DNA of 64,000 nt from Castor canadensis (GCF_047511655.1 NC_133403.1:12769014-12833013), one strand, 5' to 3'. Numbered from the stretch's first letter, positions 44,368 through 55,415 are shown. The notes: generated by a model from the letters alone, not told the origin. Translations and numbers: made by a program.

Positions 44368-45023
44368 CTCTAATGTCAGAGGCACCAGAGTGAAGCAGCA
44401 CTCTCCCACTAGGTTTGCTGTAGGATATGACATATGGACCAAGATGATAATGGCTGCCTATGTTGTGTTTCAGGAACTTGGAGGTAGCTCAAACCAATTG
44501 AAACCTCTCATGTTTCAATTGATTCTGTACAAGTGTCCAATGGATACCTTTGTAATGCCAGAGGACCAAAAACTTCATCCTCAGAGCACACCAATGCCAC
44601 CATTTTCCAAGAAAAGCTAAGCAATTTGTCTAAGAAAAGCTAGGATATTTGATTACACATGTGTAGACCATAAATAACATCACTTTTCCTCATTTCCAAT
44701 CTCCTTTGCCCGGGCCTAATGCACACGTACCCTGAGGAGAGCAGGCTGTCTACTATGTTGTGTAGAACAGTAGCTCTCGGGCTGGACCTTGTCCCAGGGG
44801 ACCCCATTTCATAACCCAACAAAGGGCTCCCTTCTGAGTGCACATGTTAGGTGAAATGACTCTACATTTTGTTCGTGCAAGTAAACAACCAGCACCTGTC
44901 CAGCACAGCTACAAGGCACAGACTGATAAATAATGTACTTATGCAAATCCAAATTGCCACCTATGAACTTATCAAGTTAAATCAGGAATATATGAACACA
45001 TGAGTGTATCAAAACCACATCAG
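44368..45023. other. Unique sequence with a perfect short inverted repeat
   Basis: No repeat family recognised. Contains CAATTGAAAC at 44495-44504 and its exact complement at 44512-44521 around a 7-base loop. Confidence 0.5.
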
Positions 45024-45240
45024 AAATCAGGTGCTGGTGGCTCACACCTGTAATCCTGGTTACCCAGGAGACAGAGATTAAGGGGATCGCAGTGTGAAGC
45101 CAGTCAGGGCAAATAGTTCACAAGACCCTATCTCAAGAAAACCCTTCACAAAAATATGGCTGGTGGAGTGACTCAAGTGGTAAAGTGCCTGCCTACAAAG
45201 CATGAGGCCCTGAGTTCAAACGCCAGTACAACCAAAAAAC
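45024..45240 (+). repeat. B1-tRNA composite SINE
   Basis: GGTGGCTCACACCTGTAATC, then GAGTTCAAACGCCAGTACAA and A-tail. Confidence 0.88.
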
Positions 45241-45479
45241 CCAAACCAAAACAAAACACATCAGAGAAATCAGGCCTGTGAGTTCAGCAAACACAGCACA
45301 CCGATGGATGATACATCTCACCTGCATCATATAAAAGGAGGGGAATCTGACACGGATAGGCAGCACCCACCAACCATGTACTGAGTGCATCATGAGACTG
45401 ACAGGCCACAAACTCCTGTCCTTTTCCCCGGGGCTTCACTCAGCCCCAGGGACACCACCCATCAGGACCTCTTGGACCT

Positions 45480-45562
45480 TTCGCTGTACTGGGGTTTGAA
45501 GTCAGGGCCTTGCACTTGCTGAGCAGGTGCTCTACCACTTGAACTATGCCCCCAGCAAACTT
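45480..45562 (-). repeat. tRNA-derived SINE
   Basis: Reversed: TGGGGTTTGAAGTCAGGGCC and GTGCTCTACCACTTGAAC. Confidence 0.85.
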
Positions 45563-45805
45563 CTGCCCCTTTGAAACAGTTCTGCACCTTGGCAGCCCAG
45601 CACCTGGAACAGCTCAGTGACTGGGTTCCTTAAGATATTCCCTTATCTAACCACCTGCAGTGACTCTCTTTACATCTGTATCTGCTCTCTGCCTTTGTTT
45701 TTGAACTCTGGGGCCACTTTAACCTTTTCTCAGCAATTCTGTAACTTATATATTACTGGGTGAAGTATAATATGTGATCTGGTTATTAATACTAGGTAAT
45801 TAAGA

Positions 45806-45876
45806 TTGGACTAGAGGGCTGGAAGGGTGGCTCAAGTGATAGAGCCTAATAAGTGTAAGGCCCTGAGTTCAAACCC

Positions 45877-45882
<6 letters not shown>
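45806..45882 (+). repeat. tRNA-derived SINE, shortened
   Basis: GGGTGGCTCAAGTGATAGAG and GAGTTCAAACCCCATTCA; some of the middle is deleted. Confidence 0.8.

Positions 45883-45914
<32 letters not shown>
45883..45914 (+). repeat. CA dinucleotide microsatellite
   Basis: Sixteen or so CA units replacing the A-tail of the SINE at its left. Confidence 0.95.
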
Positions 45915-45916
<2 letters not shown>

Positions 45917-45977
45917 TGAAATAGAATAAGAGAACCTGTGATCATGATTGCCAAGCAAAATCAAGAGTACTTGGTGA

Positions 45978-46112
45978 ATCATCAGGCATGAGGGTGCACA
46001 CTTGCAATCCCAGGACATAAGAGGTTGAGGACGGAGGATCATGAGTTTGAGGCTAACCTGGGCTACATAGTGAGACCCTGTCTCAAAAAACAAAAACCAA
46101 AAAAACAAAACC
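45978..46112 (+). repeat. B1-like SINE
   Basis: GGGTGCACACTTGCAATCCC, GAGGCTAACCTGGGCTACAT and an A-rich tail. Confidence 0.85.
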
Positions 46113-46619
46113 AGAGTCCTTGGTGAATTAAAACCAATAAAATTGGCATAGCTTATGAATTTATTATTTGATGAATTTTGACATTGTGGATGTATAAAAA
46201 TGTGTTTATGTTACTGCCGTAGACTGCTAATGGCATGCCCCTTAACCCTATTCTTGGGGAAGTGGGTTTGAGGCTTGGGGTTCCCACCTCCAAACAAACC
46301 CTTTTTTGCAAAACTCATAGCTTCAGTGGTTGGCATACTGTTTGGTAGGCAAGACGGTGTCATTTAGTGACAATGCAACCACCGTGGGCCTGCATCTGAT
46401 CTGTGAGCAGAAGTAGAACACTTTCCACCCCTGCCATTATCTCCTCAGACTGTTTTTGTTCGTTAAAAAGTTTGACAAGATTGAATATAGCAAGGGTGAT
46501 GAACGGATGCTATTCAGGTACAAACGTAATTGACACAGGCACAACTGATGAAAACTGCATACACAATTTTCACAATAAATGGCCTGGGGCCAGCCATTCT
46601 ACTCCTTGATTTTTTTCCC
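46113..46619. other. Unique sequence, no gene seen
   Basis: No coding signature or repeat family recognised. Confidence 0.4.
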
Positions 46620-47120
46620 CCTACAGGAGCACCAGCAAATGTGCAAAAGGAAGACAAAGAAGGCTGATCATGGTGGCGCTGCTTATAAGATTGCTCTCTG
46701 GATGCAATCTGAATGTCTACAAATGAGGGAAGGCAAATGAAAAACAGTGTGTCCACAGCCTGAAATGCCAAGAAGCAATGAAGAGAATGTGAGCCAGCCA
46801 CACTCCTGGTCATGGGAAGATACTAAGATGTATCAGAGCAGAAAACTGGTAAGCCAGTCACAGGATGCCATGTGTGGTGTGATGCCATTTTTTTTTTTTG
46901 GTGGTACTGGGGTTTGAACTCAGGGCCTCACACTTGCTAGGGAGGCACTCTACCACTTGAGCCACTCCGCCAGCCCTTTTTTGTGTTGAGTATTTTCGAG
47001 ATTGGGTCTCATGAACTATTTGCCTGGGGATCCTCATGATCTCTGCTTCCTGAGTAGGTAGAATTACAGGCGTGAGCCACCAGCACCTGGCTAAGGTGAT
47101 GCCATTTATATAAAAAGAAA
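46620..47120 (+). repeat. Old L1 3' fragment, split by a SINE
   Basis: Decayed plus-strand L1 text (ATCTGAATGTCTACAAATGA, GTGATGCCATTTATATAAAA). A SINE at 46891-47095 splits it. Confidence 0.55.
46891..47095 (-). repeat. B1-tRNA composite SINE
   Basis: T-run, TGGGGTTTGAACTCAGGGCC, then GCGTGAGCCACCAGCACCTG. Perfect 12-bp duplication, GTGATGCCATTT, at 46879-46890 and 47096-47107. Confidence 0.93.
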
Positions 47121-47125
47121 AAACA

Positions 47126-47325
47126 GCAGCCAGGTGTGGTGGTGCATGCCTACAGGAAATAGAGGCAGGAGGATCATGAGTTCAAAGCCAGCTGAGGAAA
47201 AGTTAGTGAGACCCTATCTCAAAAGCAAACAACAACAACCCCAAAACACTGGGGGCACAATTAAAGTGAGGTAGAATCCTAACAAGCACAAGGCCCAGTG
47301 TTCAATCCCAGTACCATAAAAAAAA
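47126..47325 (+). repeat. B1-tRNA composite SINE, diverged
   Basis: GTGTGGTGGTGCATGCCTAC, TCATGAGTTCAAAGCCAGCT, then a decayed tRNA-like half (GTGTTCAATCCCAGTACCAT). Confidence 0.75.
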
Positions 47326-47690
47326 AAGAAGAAAGGGAAGGAAGGAGGGAGGGAGGGAAGGAAGGAAAGAAGGAGGGAAGGAAGGAGGGAGAGAAGGAGA
47401 AAGGGAAGGAAGGGAGAATGGAGGGAAGGAGGGAGGGAGGGAAAGAGGGAAGGAAGAAAGGAAGGAAGGAGGGAAAGAAGGAAGGAAAGAAGGAAGGAAG
47501 CAGGGAAGAAAGGAGGAAGGGAGGGATGGAGGGAGGGAAGGAAGGAAGGAAGGAGGGAGGGAGGGAGGGAAGGAAGGAGGAAAGGAGAGAGGAAAGGAAG
47601 GAAGAAAGGAAGGAGGAAGGAAAGGAAGGAGGAAGGAAGGGAAGGAGGGAGGAAGGGAGGGAAAGAGGGAAGGAAGAAAGGCAGGAAGGA
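47326..47690 (+). repeat. GGAA/GGGA purine tract (about 365 bp)
   Basis: Pure G/A sequence of GGAA, GGGA and AGAA units with very few interruptions, starting at the tail of the composite SINE. The 175-codon Lys/Glu/Gly/Arg frame across it is an artefact. Confidence 0.95.
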
Positions 47691-48289
47691 AGTGAGGGTC
47701 AGACAGATAAGAGGGTGGATTACCAGAGCATCCTAAGTGAGGACCTTACTTTGGCAACCCCCTCCCCTCTGGAGCAGGAGTCAACACACTTTCAGGAAAG
47801 ATTGTACCACTTACAAGCACCATAAGATGAACCCACACCTTAGCAAGGGGCATGATCATGTTTTACATGCTTTTATGGTAGATTGCGTCAAAGATGGCTC
47901 CACGATCCCGCCTCCTGTCTACGCAGCCTATGAGATCCCCACCCCTCAGATAACTTCCCTCTAGTCAACAGAAGTCAGCAACATTAAGAATGTGTGCTGT
48001 GCTCACGTTAGACTCACTCTCACTTCCTGGCTGATTTTGATGGAGCAACTTGCCATGTTGGGGAGGTCCATGTGCTAAGAAACCAAGGACGGGCTCCAGC
48101 CAACAGGGAGCCAAGAGTTGGGAGCCTCAACCCAACATTCCAGAGAAAGCGGATCCTCCAATAACAGTGTGAGAGAGCTCAGAAGTGGATGCTCATCCAG
48201 TCGAGCCTTCAGATGAGAACACAGTCCTGGCTGACTCTTCACAGCCTCTAGTGAGACCAGGTTCAACTAAGCCATTCCCAAGTTCCTTT

Positions 48290-48530
48290 TCAAAATACTT
48301 TCGTAAGTTTCTAATTGACACACGATAATTGTACCTATTTTGGGGGTACAGTATATGTCAGTACATGTATACAGTGCACACAATCTTATCAAGATAATTG
48401 GCACATCTATCCCTTGAATGTTTTACCATGTCTTTGTGTTAGGAATATTGGAAATCCTCTCTACTACCTAGTTGAAGTAGTCATTAATTATTATTAACAT
48501 AGTTTCCATTCCTGAACATTAAAAATTATT
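48290..48530 (-). repeat. Old L1 3' fragment
   Basis: Reversed: TTGGGGGTACAGTATATGTC, ATGTATACAGTGCACACAAT and TATTATTAACATAG. Confidence 0.65.
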
Positions 48531-48532
48531 CA

Positions 48533-48698
48533 TTGTTGGAGTAGCTCAAGTGGTAAGAGCACCTGCCTAGCAAGTGTGAGGCCATGAGTTCAAACCCCAG
48601 TTCCACCAAAAAAAAAAAAAAAACCTAAAATTCAAAAATTATTCTTTTTCTTTCGTGGTACTGGGGTTGAACTCAGGGTCTCTTGCTTGCTAGCTAGA
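48533..48698. repeat. Two opposed tRNA-derived SINEs
   Basis: 48533-48625 is plus (GAGTTCAAACCCCAGTTCCA, A-tail of 16). 48640-48698 is a minus partial copy (GGTACTGGGGTTGAACTCAG). Confidence 0.85.
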
Positions 48699-48775
48699 CA
48701 AACTTACAGCACATGTGTTAGCCTCAGCTACCAAGTTTGAGGCGATTTGTTACATAGCAGAGGATAACCAATACA

Positions 48776-50325
48776 CCTTCCTATGTGAATGAAGACAAAT
48801 GCAGTTTGTTTTTGTTTGATGTGCTCCCCTCTTCAGTATGTGGTGAACAGACAGGAGGATCCCCTTTTGCTAGGAGAAGCAAGGTCTCTGGCCCCCAATG
48901 TTCCCCGCCCAGGACAGGCTGTGCATCCTGGCTCCTTTTATTCTGTATTTGCTGTCTCATGACAGGGGCAGGAGAAAGAATTCATCATAAGGGAAATTCA
49001 ATTTCCTCAAGTCTCTCTGTGTTTCAACTCAAAACCTAAATGAACAAAAATAGATATCCCATTGAGCAGTTTCATCTTTAAAGAGGAAGGTTGGGGGTGG
49101 GAACAGGGTTGAGTTTAAACTACAGACATGCCGGGACTCTCCAGCTTGTTCCCACAGTACTGACTGCATGTGTTAAAAATACCTTCAATACCAAAAATTA
49201 CAAAGCATGTAACTAATCCTGTGCCTCAGAGCCAAGAAAAACAGTTCAAGTCACACACAATGTATGGCTGAAAACGCGGGTTTTCCACTAAGCAGGGAAA
49301 TGTGTGACTGCCCTCCACACCAGGCTGACAGCCTGTGCCCTGGGCACTGCCCCTGCACCAGACAGCTGGGTGGCTCCTCCCATGGGCAGGCTGTGCCACC
49401 CCAGAGCCTGTCTCCAGCCCTTGAACTCCATCTCAAATGAGCTGTTTCTATGTTTAGCAGGACCCTTGCCCGGGCAAGCATGGTCTAGATACTCCTAGGA
49501 CAAGGACTGGGCTCTTCTCCCAGAAGAGAAGGCAGATGACTGATTTATAGTAGGTGCCTAGCCAACATCAGGGAGCAGCCAGGTGACAGCAGAGTTACAG
49601 GCAGAGGAAAGCAAGTATTCCAGGTGGCAAGAGCAGCTTCCAACCAGGGGTGACTCTTACATAGAAACTCACTTAACCACCCAGGACTCTGAGAGGGGCC
49701 TGTGTACCCATCTCTCAGACAGAAACGGTGAGGCACAGGGAATTCCATGGGTCAACCAAGCTCCTTGAGGTGAATGAACCCTGATCCAGGTCACCATCAT
49801 GAGTGCCACCAAGCTGTGCCCACCATGCCTGGTTCTTTGTTGGTCTTCTCCTGCTGTCCACACCACAGCCTCCTGATGCTCCATTGGTGTGTCTTTGTGC
49901 CTGGAATCCCTTGCCCAGCAAGCCCAAGAGCACAGCCCAGTCTCAGCTTCCAAAGGAACTTTGACAGGGAGAACTTCTACCTAGGCCATCCAATTGCCAA
50001 TTAGCCCCAAGTTCAGGCCAGTTCTCCTGCTGTTCTGGAGAGAAGGATGCACCTGTGAGTGACCCCATGTGGCACTGGAGGTGACCATGCCACAGAGGCA
50101 GGGTGAGGCAGGCTATTACACTCTCACACAGATAAGCAGGAACAGCCTGCGTGTCCACATTCCCAGAGGCTCCATACAGCTCAAAAGGCAGGGGCAGGGC
50201 TGTGACCTTCTGGCTCTGCTTGGGCAGCCAGGGTGACGCCTGCCCCTCCCCCAGCTCAGCCTGCTAGGCTTGTCCTTCCTGTGTGTGGGACCCCACCTGC
50301 AGTCCCCACCTGCCTCTCATTTACA
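48776..50325. other. Unique sequence, mostly GC-moderate
   Basis: About 1.5 kb with no young repeats. A MIR/L2-like patch occurs at 49640-49745 (CAGACAGAAACGGTGAGGCA). No coding signature. Confidence 0.5.
49640..49745 (+). repeat. MIR/L2-like relic
   Basis: ACTTAACCACCCAGGACTCT followed by CATCTCTCAGACAGAAACG and GTGAGGCACAGGGAATT resembles the MIR core. Tentative. Confidence 0.4.
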
Positions 50326-50500
50326 TTTTTTTTTTTTTTGGTGGTCGTACTTGAGCTATACCCCCTTCTGCTCTTTTGCTTTAGTTATTTTTCAGATAAG
50401 ATCTTGAGTTTTTGTCTGGACTGGCGTTGGACCAGGATTCTCCTACCTCTGCCTCCTGAGTAGCTGAGACCATAGGCGTGCACCACACTGCCTGGCTACA
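50326..50500 (-). repeat. Composite SINE with deletion
   Basis: T-run, remnant ID-like half, then TTTCAGATAAGATCTTGAGT and GCCTCCTGAGTAGCTGAGAC. Confidence 0.75.
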
Positions 50501-50527
50501 TTTACTTTTATTTAAAAAAGTGTCTTT

Positions 50528-50625
50528 AGGGCTGGTGGAGTGGCTCAAGTGGTAGAGTACCTGCCTAGCAAGTGTGAGGCCCTGAGTTCAAACCCCAGTC
50601 CTACCAAAAAAATAAAATAAAAAAC
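50528..50625 (+). repeat. tRNA-derived SINE, well preserved
   Basis: TGGAGTGGCTCAAGTGGTAG and GAGTTCAAACCCCAGTCCTA with an A-rich tail. Close to what I read as the local consensus, with A- and B-box-like Pol III promoter elements. Confidence 0.92.
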
Positions 50626-50639
50626 TATTTTTGTTTGTT

Positions 50640-50745
50640 TGTTTGTGTTTCTGTTTTTCTGTGTATGGGGGTACTGGAGTTTGAACACAGGACCTCACAC
50701 TTGCTAGGCAGGCGTTCTAACACTTGAGCCACTCTGCCAGCTAAA
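50640..50745 (-). repeat. tRNA-derived SINE
   Basis: Reversed: GGTACTGGAGTTTGAACACA and CTAACACTTGAGCCACTCTG. Confidence 0.85.
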
Positions 50746-51850
50746 AAAGAATATTTTAAAACAATTTTTTAGAGCAATTTGAGGTTCATAGGAAAATGGA
50801 GCAGAAGTGACAGAAATTTCCCACATGCTCTCCCAAGCTGTGTTGTCCCCACCCAAGGAGTACACGTGCTACAGTCAATGAACCCCAACTGCCTCATCAC
50901 TGTGACCCAGATGCCTTGAGGCTCACTCACTCTGTGAATTTGAACAAATATGTGATGACATGCTAGTGTCAGACTAAATAATTTCACTGTCCTAACAAAT
51001 CCTCAGTGCTCTACCTATGCTCCTTCTCCTCCCCGACTGGCAACCACTGATCTCTTCACCACCTCCCTAGTTTTTCCTTCCTTTTCTGGAATGTCATATA
51101 GTTGGAGCCACACAGCATGTTATCCTTTTCAGATTGCCTTCTTTTACTCAGCAATAGGTAGTCAAGCGTCCTCCATGTTTTCTCATATCTTAATAGCTCA
51201 TTTTTTCTTAGCAATAAATAATACAGTAGGCCCTTGGTATAGGTGGGTTTATGGAGAAAGTGTCCATGGGGAAAAAGCACTCATGCTTAGGATGCATGGT
51301 CTTCAGTACTGTACTGCGCGTTTCCCATAATGGCCACCCAACTGTTGCTACAGACATGCTGCCTTTCAAGGAATCTCAGATTTTTCACTTGATTGCTTTA
51401 AATCAAGCACACTTTTACCTTGCTTTTTGGGCACCATTTGCTTTTTTAGGAGACAGATTTTCACAAAACAAAGTGCACAGACACACTGAGCAAATCCCAC
51501 AACTGATGACAACGTGGGACTCAATGAGAGCGTCTCTGAATCCACATAGCTATGTGCACGTGGGAATTTAAATTTTTTGTTTGTGAAATTTCATTTGGTT
51601 ATTTATTTGTGGTGCTTGGTCAAAATCTCATCAGATAAATCTGCAAATAAGGCAGGTTTAATGTATTCGGTTGTCCTGAGGAACCGGTGTCATTTTACTC
51701 CTTCACCCACTAAAGGATATCTTAGTTGCTTCCAATTTTGGCAATTGTGAATAAGGCTGCTGTAAACATCTGGGTGCAAATTTTGTTAGGCCTAAGATTT
51801 CAGTTCCCTGGGGTAAATGCCAAAGTACCAAATCACTAGATTGTATGGGA
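50746..51850 (-). repeat. Old L1 3' fragment split by a DNA element
   Basis: Reversed L1M text at 50746-51225 (GGCAACCACTGATCTCTTCA, GGAATGTCATATAGTTGGAG) resumes at 51668 (CACCCACTAAAGGATATCTT, GGCAATTGTGAATAAGGCTG). The middle is a separate element. Confidence 0.7.
51230..51665. repeat. Probable Tigger-type DNA transposon fragment
   Basis: Starts CAGTAGGCCCTTGGTATAGG, flanked by TA, and ends GCAAATAAGGCAGGTTTAATG before TA. The internal text fits no family I can name. Confidence 0.5.
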
Positions 51851-51872
51851 AAAATACCCTTAGTTCAAAAAA

Positions 51873-52085
51873 TAAGCCAGACTACACTCACACCTGTGAT
51901 CCTAGCTACTTGGAAGACTGAGACTGGGAGGATTGCCATTCGAGGCCAGCCCAGGCAAATAGTTCAAGAGATCCCCATCTCCACAATAACCAGTGAAGTG
52001 GACTAGAGGTGTCACTCAAGCTTGCTTTGCAAGCACAAAGCTCTGAGTCCAAACCCCAGTCCCACTGCCAAAACAAAAGAAAACA
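51873..52085 (+). repeat. B1-tRNA composite SINE, type II linker
   Basis: B1-like half (GTGATCCTAGCTACTTGGAA), linker CATCTCCACAATAACCAGTG, tRNA half with a deletion (CTTGCTTTGCAAGCACAAAG). Confidence 0.85.
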
Positions 52086-52099
52086 AACAACATAAAACA

Positions 52100-52260
52100 A
52101 AACAAGCCAAGCATGGTGACATACCCCTGTAATACCAGAACTCAGGAGACTGAGGTGGGAGGATCACTTGAGCTGAGGAGTTTCAGACCAGCCTGGTAGC
52201 AGTGAGATCCCATCCCAAATGAAGAAACAAGAACAATAGCAATAAAAAACCCAAAGCAAG
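52100..52260 (+). repeat. B1-like SINE
   Basis: AAGCATGGTGACATACCCCT, CTGAGGTGGGAGGATCACTT and an A-rich tail. Confidence 0.8.
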
Positions 52261-52354
52261 AAAAAACAAAAAACAAAGTGACTGCTCCATTTTGCATTCT
52301 GCCATCAATGAATGAGATTTTCTGTTGATTCACATTTTATCTTATTTATTTTAC

Positions 52355-52446
52355 TGTTAATATTTTTGGGACAGAGTCTCACTGTGTACCCCCAGCTGGC
52401 CTCTAACTCAGGATCCTCCTGCCTCAGCCTCCCAAGTGCTGGGACA
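52355..52446 (-). repeat. B1-like SINE
   Basis: Reversed: GGGACAGAGTCTCACTGTGT and CTCCCAAGTGCTGGGACA; flanked by minus-strand L1-like text at 52279-52340. Confidence 0.8.
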
Positions 52447-53539
52447 TATTTACATTTGGATGCAACATTTATTAGAATTTTAGTATCAAATGCCTTCTTT
52501 ATAGAAAAATTGAAAACCGAAAGGATGATATACAGAATAAAAAGAGAACTGGTGCAGTGTGGAGCCCTTTGTTTTGCTCCAGGGCCTGCCACAGCAGGAC
52601 CAGCACAGACAGACCTTGTCCCAGGGGATCTGTCTTCCTACATAGGAGACCAAATGACCTCAATACTCAAATAAGTCATTGCTACAACTCAGTAGAGAGC
52701 ATGGGATGGGGGCAAGTGCCAGGAGAGTAGGGAAGCAGGGGGAGATGGAGTCCCCAGGAGGGTGGGCTAGGGGAGGAGCGAGGGGCAGGGCCCAGGCAGC
52801 CCAGGAATGGCAGCCACTCTGGGCTGGCTGGGCTGGGCTGGGAAGCGGCATGGTTTATGGAATTGCAAAGTTGGGTTGTCCTCACTGATGGTGAGGAGTA
52901 GGGTGAGCGCTCACCTCAGCCCCTCCACTCTTAGTCTTTACTCAGTGTGGCAGTGCTGGGGTCCCCCACTCCTGGAGCAGGTAGACTCCATCCATCTGAG
53001 TGCTGTCCTATTTCTCTAGGGCTCAGTTAAAGAGTGACCCTGCAGACGTGAATTTCTGAGGCCAGGAGAATTTCTGAGAAATACTGGTTTGAAGAGGGGC
53101 AGCGAGGATGGAACAGAATAGAGATGGGGAAGAAGAGAGAGCTCACATCCTAGAAGCATGGCCCAGCTTGGCATAGACTCTAATGTCCTGAAAGCCAGTT
53201 TCCTGGCCACCCACTCCATAGACTTCCCACTCTGCTGCATTGTGACTTTAAGCTGTGTCACAGTAACCTGTGTGATTTAACCAGTTCCCTTCTGGCAGGT
53301 TTCATGTTCCTAATATACTAATAACCAACTGTGACAGATGAGCAGGGAATATCCTTGCCCACGACTCTGTCTGCAGGAGGGCCCAGCAGCTGAGCATAAA
53401 AAGTGCACATTTTTTTGGTATGATTTTTATGTTTGTACTCATCTTAATAATCTATAGTTGTTCTAAGCCTCATCATTGCATTTTATTTCTGAAGGGATAA
53501 GACCTTCATTTCTGTTGAAAGAGGAAAAGATCATTTATA
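52447..53539. other. Unique sequence, no gene seen
   Basis: GC-rich in 52680-52850. Short overlapping frames only. Confidence 0.45.
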
Positions 53540-53770
53540 ATTTTTTTTTTTGGTGGCACTGGGGCTTGAACTCAGGGCCTCACGATTGTTAAGCAGGTGC
53601 TCTACCACTTGAGTCACTTCACCAGCCCTTTTGTGTGTGTGTATGATTTTTGTTTTGTCCTTTGAAGATAGGGTCTCACAAACTTACCCAGGCTGGCTTT
53701 GAACCTCGATCTTCCTGATCTCTGTCTCCTGAGTAGCTAGGATTACAGGTGTAAGCCACTGGTGCACCAT
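53540..53770 (-). repeat. B1-tRNA composite SINE
   Basis: T-run, TGGGGCTTGAACTCAGGGCC, short (TG)n, then GTAGCTAGGATTACAGGTG. Confidence 0.88.
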
Positions 53771-53887
53771 AAAATCATTTATAAATTAAATCAAGAGGAG
53801 AAAATATCTTTGAATGTGCACTTCCGCCCAGTATTTTTAATGCAAAATTCTGAAACACACACTCACGTTGAGTGTGTTTAATACACA

Positions 53888-54218
53888 CACAGTCATCTCT
53901 TAGTATTCTGGGGGGATCAGTTCCAGGACACCCCCTTGATTCCAAATTCTGAAGATGCTATAAAACAGTGTAGTGGAGGTGGGGGAGAGGCTCAAGTGGT
54001 AGAGTGCCTGTCTAGCAAGCGTGAGGCCCTGAGTTCAAACCCCAGTACTGCAAAACAAAAACAAAAAACAACATAGTATTTGCAGACCACTCCCTGTACT
54101 GTAAATCACCTCGACATTACTTCTAATTCCGTATACAGGTAAGTTCTGTGCACATCGTTGGGGAACAATGATAAGAAAAAGAAGCCTGTACATTTTCAGT
54201 ACAGATAGAATTTTTTTC
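53888..54218 (+). repeat. MER2-like (TcMar-Tigger) MITE, SINE-interrupted
   Basis: CAGTCATCTCTTAGTATTCT, GGGGGATCAGTTCCAGGACA and, after the SINE, AACATAGTATTTGCAGACCA, CTGTAAATCACCTCGACATT and GCCTGTACATTTTCAGTACA. Same family as 39004-39323 in the opposite orientation. The right end is lost in a SINE. Confidence 0.7.
53972..54070 (+). repeat. tRNA-derived SINE inside MITE
   Basis: GAGAGGCTCAAGTGGTAGAG and GAGTTCAAACCCCAGTACTG with A-rich tail. Confidence 0.9.
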
Positions 54219-54475
54219 TTCGTGTTGTGATAAGGTCTCGTTATGTGGTTCAGGCTGACCTTGAAGTTGCTTAAGTCGCCCAGGCTGGCCTCCAATATGC
54301 CATCCTTCTCCCTCCACCTCCTGAGTGCTGGTATATCAGCCACGAGCCACCATGCTCATCCTGTCTTGTTTTTCTGAGACAGGGTCCCATTTTGTAGCTC
54401 AGACTGACCTCAAATTCTCAGTTCTCCTGCCTGGACTTCCCAAATGCTGGGATTATGGACGTGCAGCACAAATGT
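54219..54475 (-). repeat. Two tandem B1-like SINEs
   Basis: 54219-54360 has an internal duplication (CAGGCTGACC then CAGGCTGGCC). 54361-54475 carries GAGACAGGGTCCCATTTTGT and AATGCTGGGATTATGGACG. Confidence 0.75.
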
Positions 54476-55224
54476 GATTACAGGATGTCATTTTCCATCT
54501 GTAGGTGGTAAATTCCCTTGGCTGTGAGACTCATGGATTTGGAGGGTGGACCTCATCTATAAATAGAAGAAAATGTATGAAATGGAATTCTCGTATACCA
54601 TGCACATCAGGTAGATTTGCAAATATCATTTTATTGTACTTGCTTCATCTCTTTTTTCCTTTGCCTGAAATTTATCCCTAAACATCTTGGGATATGTGAG
54701 AAGATAAGAAAATTTTAAAAAATCATCACAACACTTGTCAGATCCTGTCTGCTGTCCAGCGTCTCCCCAGCTGCCCTGCACCCTCCATGGCTGTGACCGT
54801 GGCCATTTCAGTTTGCTGTCTTGCTCTGGGGCCAGAGGCTCCGTCCTGAGCAGGGCTGTCGCTGCTCCGGTGTGGCCCACCCCAGCACCCAGAATGCCTT
54901 GCCCTCCTGGGTAGAAAACAAATGTGCTTATAACCAAAAAGATACTTATTAACTTTGGAAGAAGTTTAGAAAGAAATACAAAGTATTTCAACTGAACTGA
55001 GTTTTGTGTCACTAATCTTTCAATAAGGGAAATGATCCATGAGTAATCACTGGACTCTTCACGCTCTGGGAGGCACATCCCGAATGGGGACCCCTGGTAC
55101 ATGGGGGTTCTCTCACTCCTCCAGCTGCACCCCAAAATAAACCAGCAATGGCTCCAGTCAGATGGTCTGATCAAGTCCCTCCTCCATCCACCCACTCTTT
55201 CTCTCCTGTACCCCTCCTACTCTT
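54476..55224. other. Unique sequence, no gene seen
   Basis: A 189-codon minus-strand frame (54626-55195) has no recognisable domain and is not called. Confidence 0.45.
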
Positions 55225-55415
55225 TAGTTTAGGTTTTCATGATTTTTCTAATGGCACGTAATTCATATACCTTAAGATTCACCCTTTTGGACTGGCCTAG
55301 TGACTCAAGTGGGAGAGCACCTGCCCAGCAAGCGTGAATCCCTGAGTTCAAACCCCAGCACCACCAAAAAAAAAAAAAAAGATTCACCTTTTTAAAGTGT
55401 GCAATTCAGTGAAAT
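55225..55415 (-). repeat. Old L1 3' end split by a SINE
   Basis: Reversed L1M text ACCTTAAGATTCACCCTTTT resumes after the SINE as TTTTAAAGTGTGCAATTCAG. Confidence 0.65.
55289..55378 (+). repeat. tRNA-derived SINE inside L1
   Basis: GTGACTCAAGTGGGAGAGCA and GAGTTCAAACCCCAGCACCA with an A-tail. Flanked by near-identical 15-bp copies, AAGATTCACCCTTTT (55274-55288) and AAGATTCACCTTTTT (55379-55393). Confidence 0.88.

Larger units (their letters stand above)
47850..48775 (+). repeat. MLT1-type MaLR LTR, interrupted
   Basis: Left part (AACAGGGAGCCAAGAGTTGG, CCTCTAGTGAGACCAG) and right end (CTACCAAGTTTGAGGCGATT, TTGTTACATAGCAGAGGATA) fit one LTR. Between them lie a minus-strand old L1 fragment (48290-48530) and two SINEs. 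Confidence 0.55.

Noticed and set aside
47298-47825. 175-codon Lys/Glu/Gly/Arg-rich frame
   Set aside because: Translation of the GGAA purine tract; no flanking coding signal.
50528-50625. Functional tRNA gene
   Set aside because: A- and B-box-like sequences come from a tRNA-derived SINE; the body does not fold into a proper cloverleaf and ends in an A-rich tail, and the same unit recurs dozens of times.
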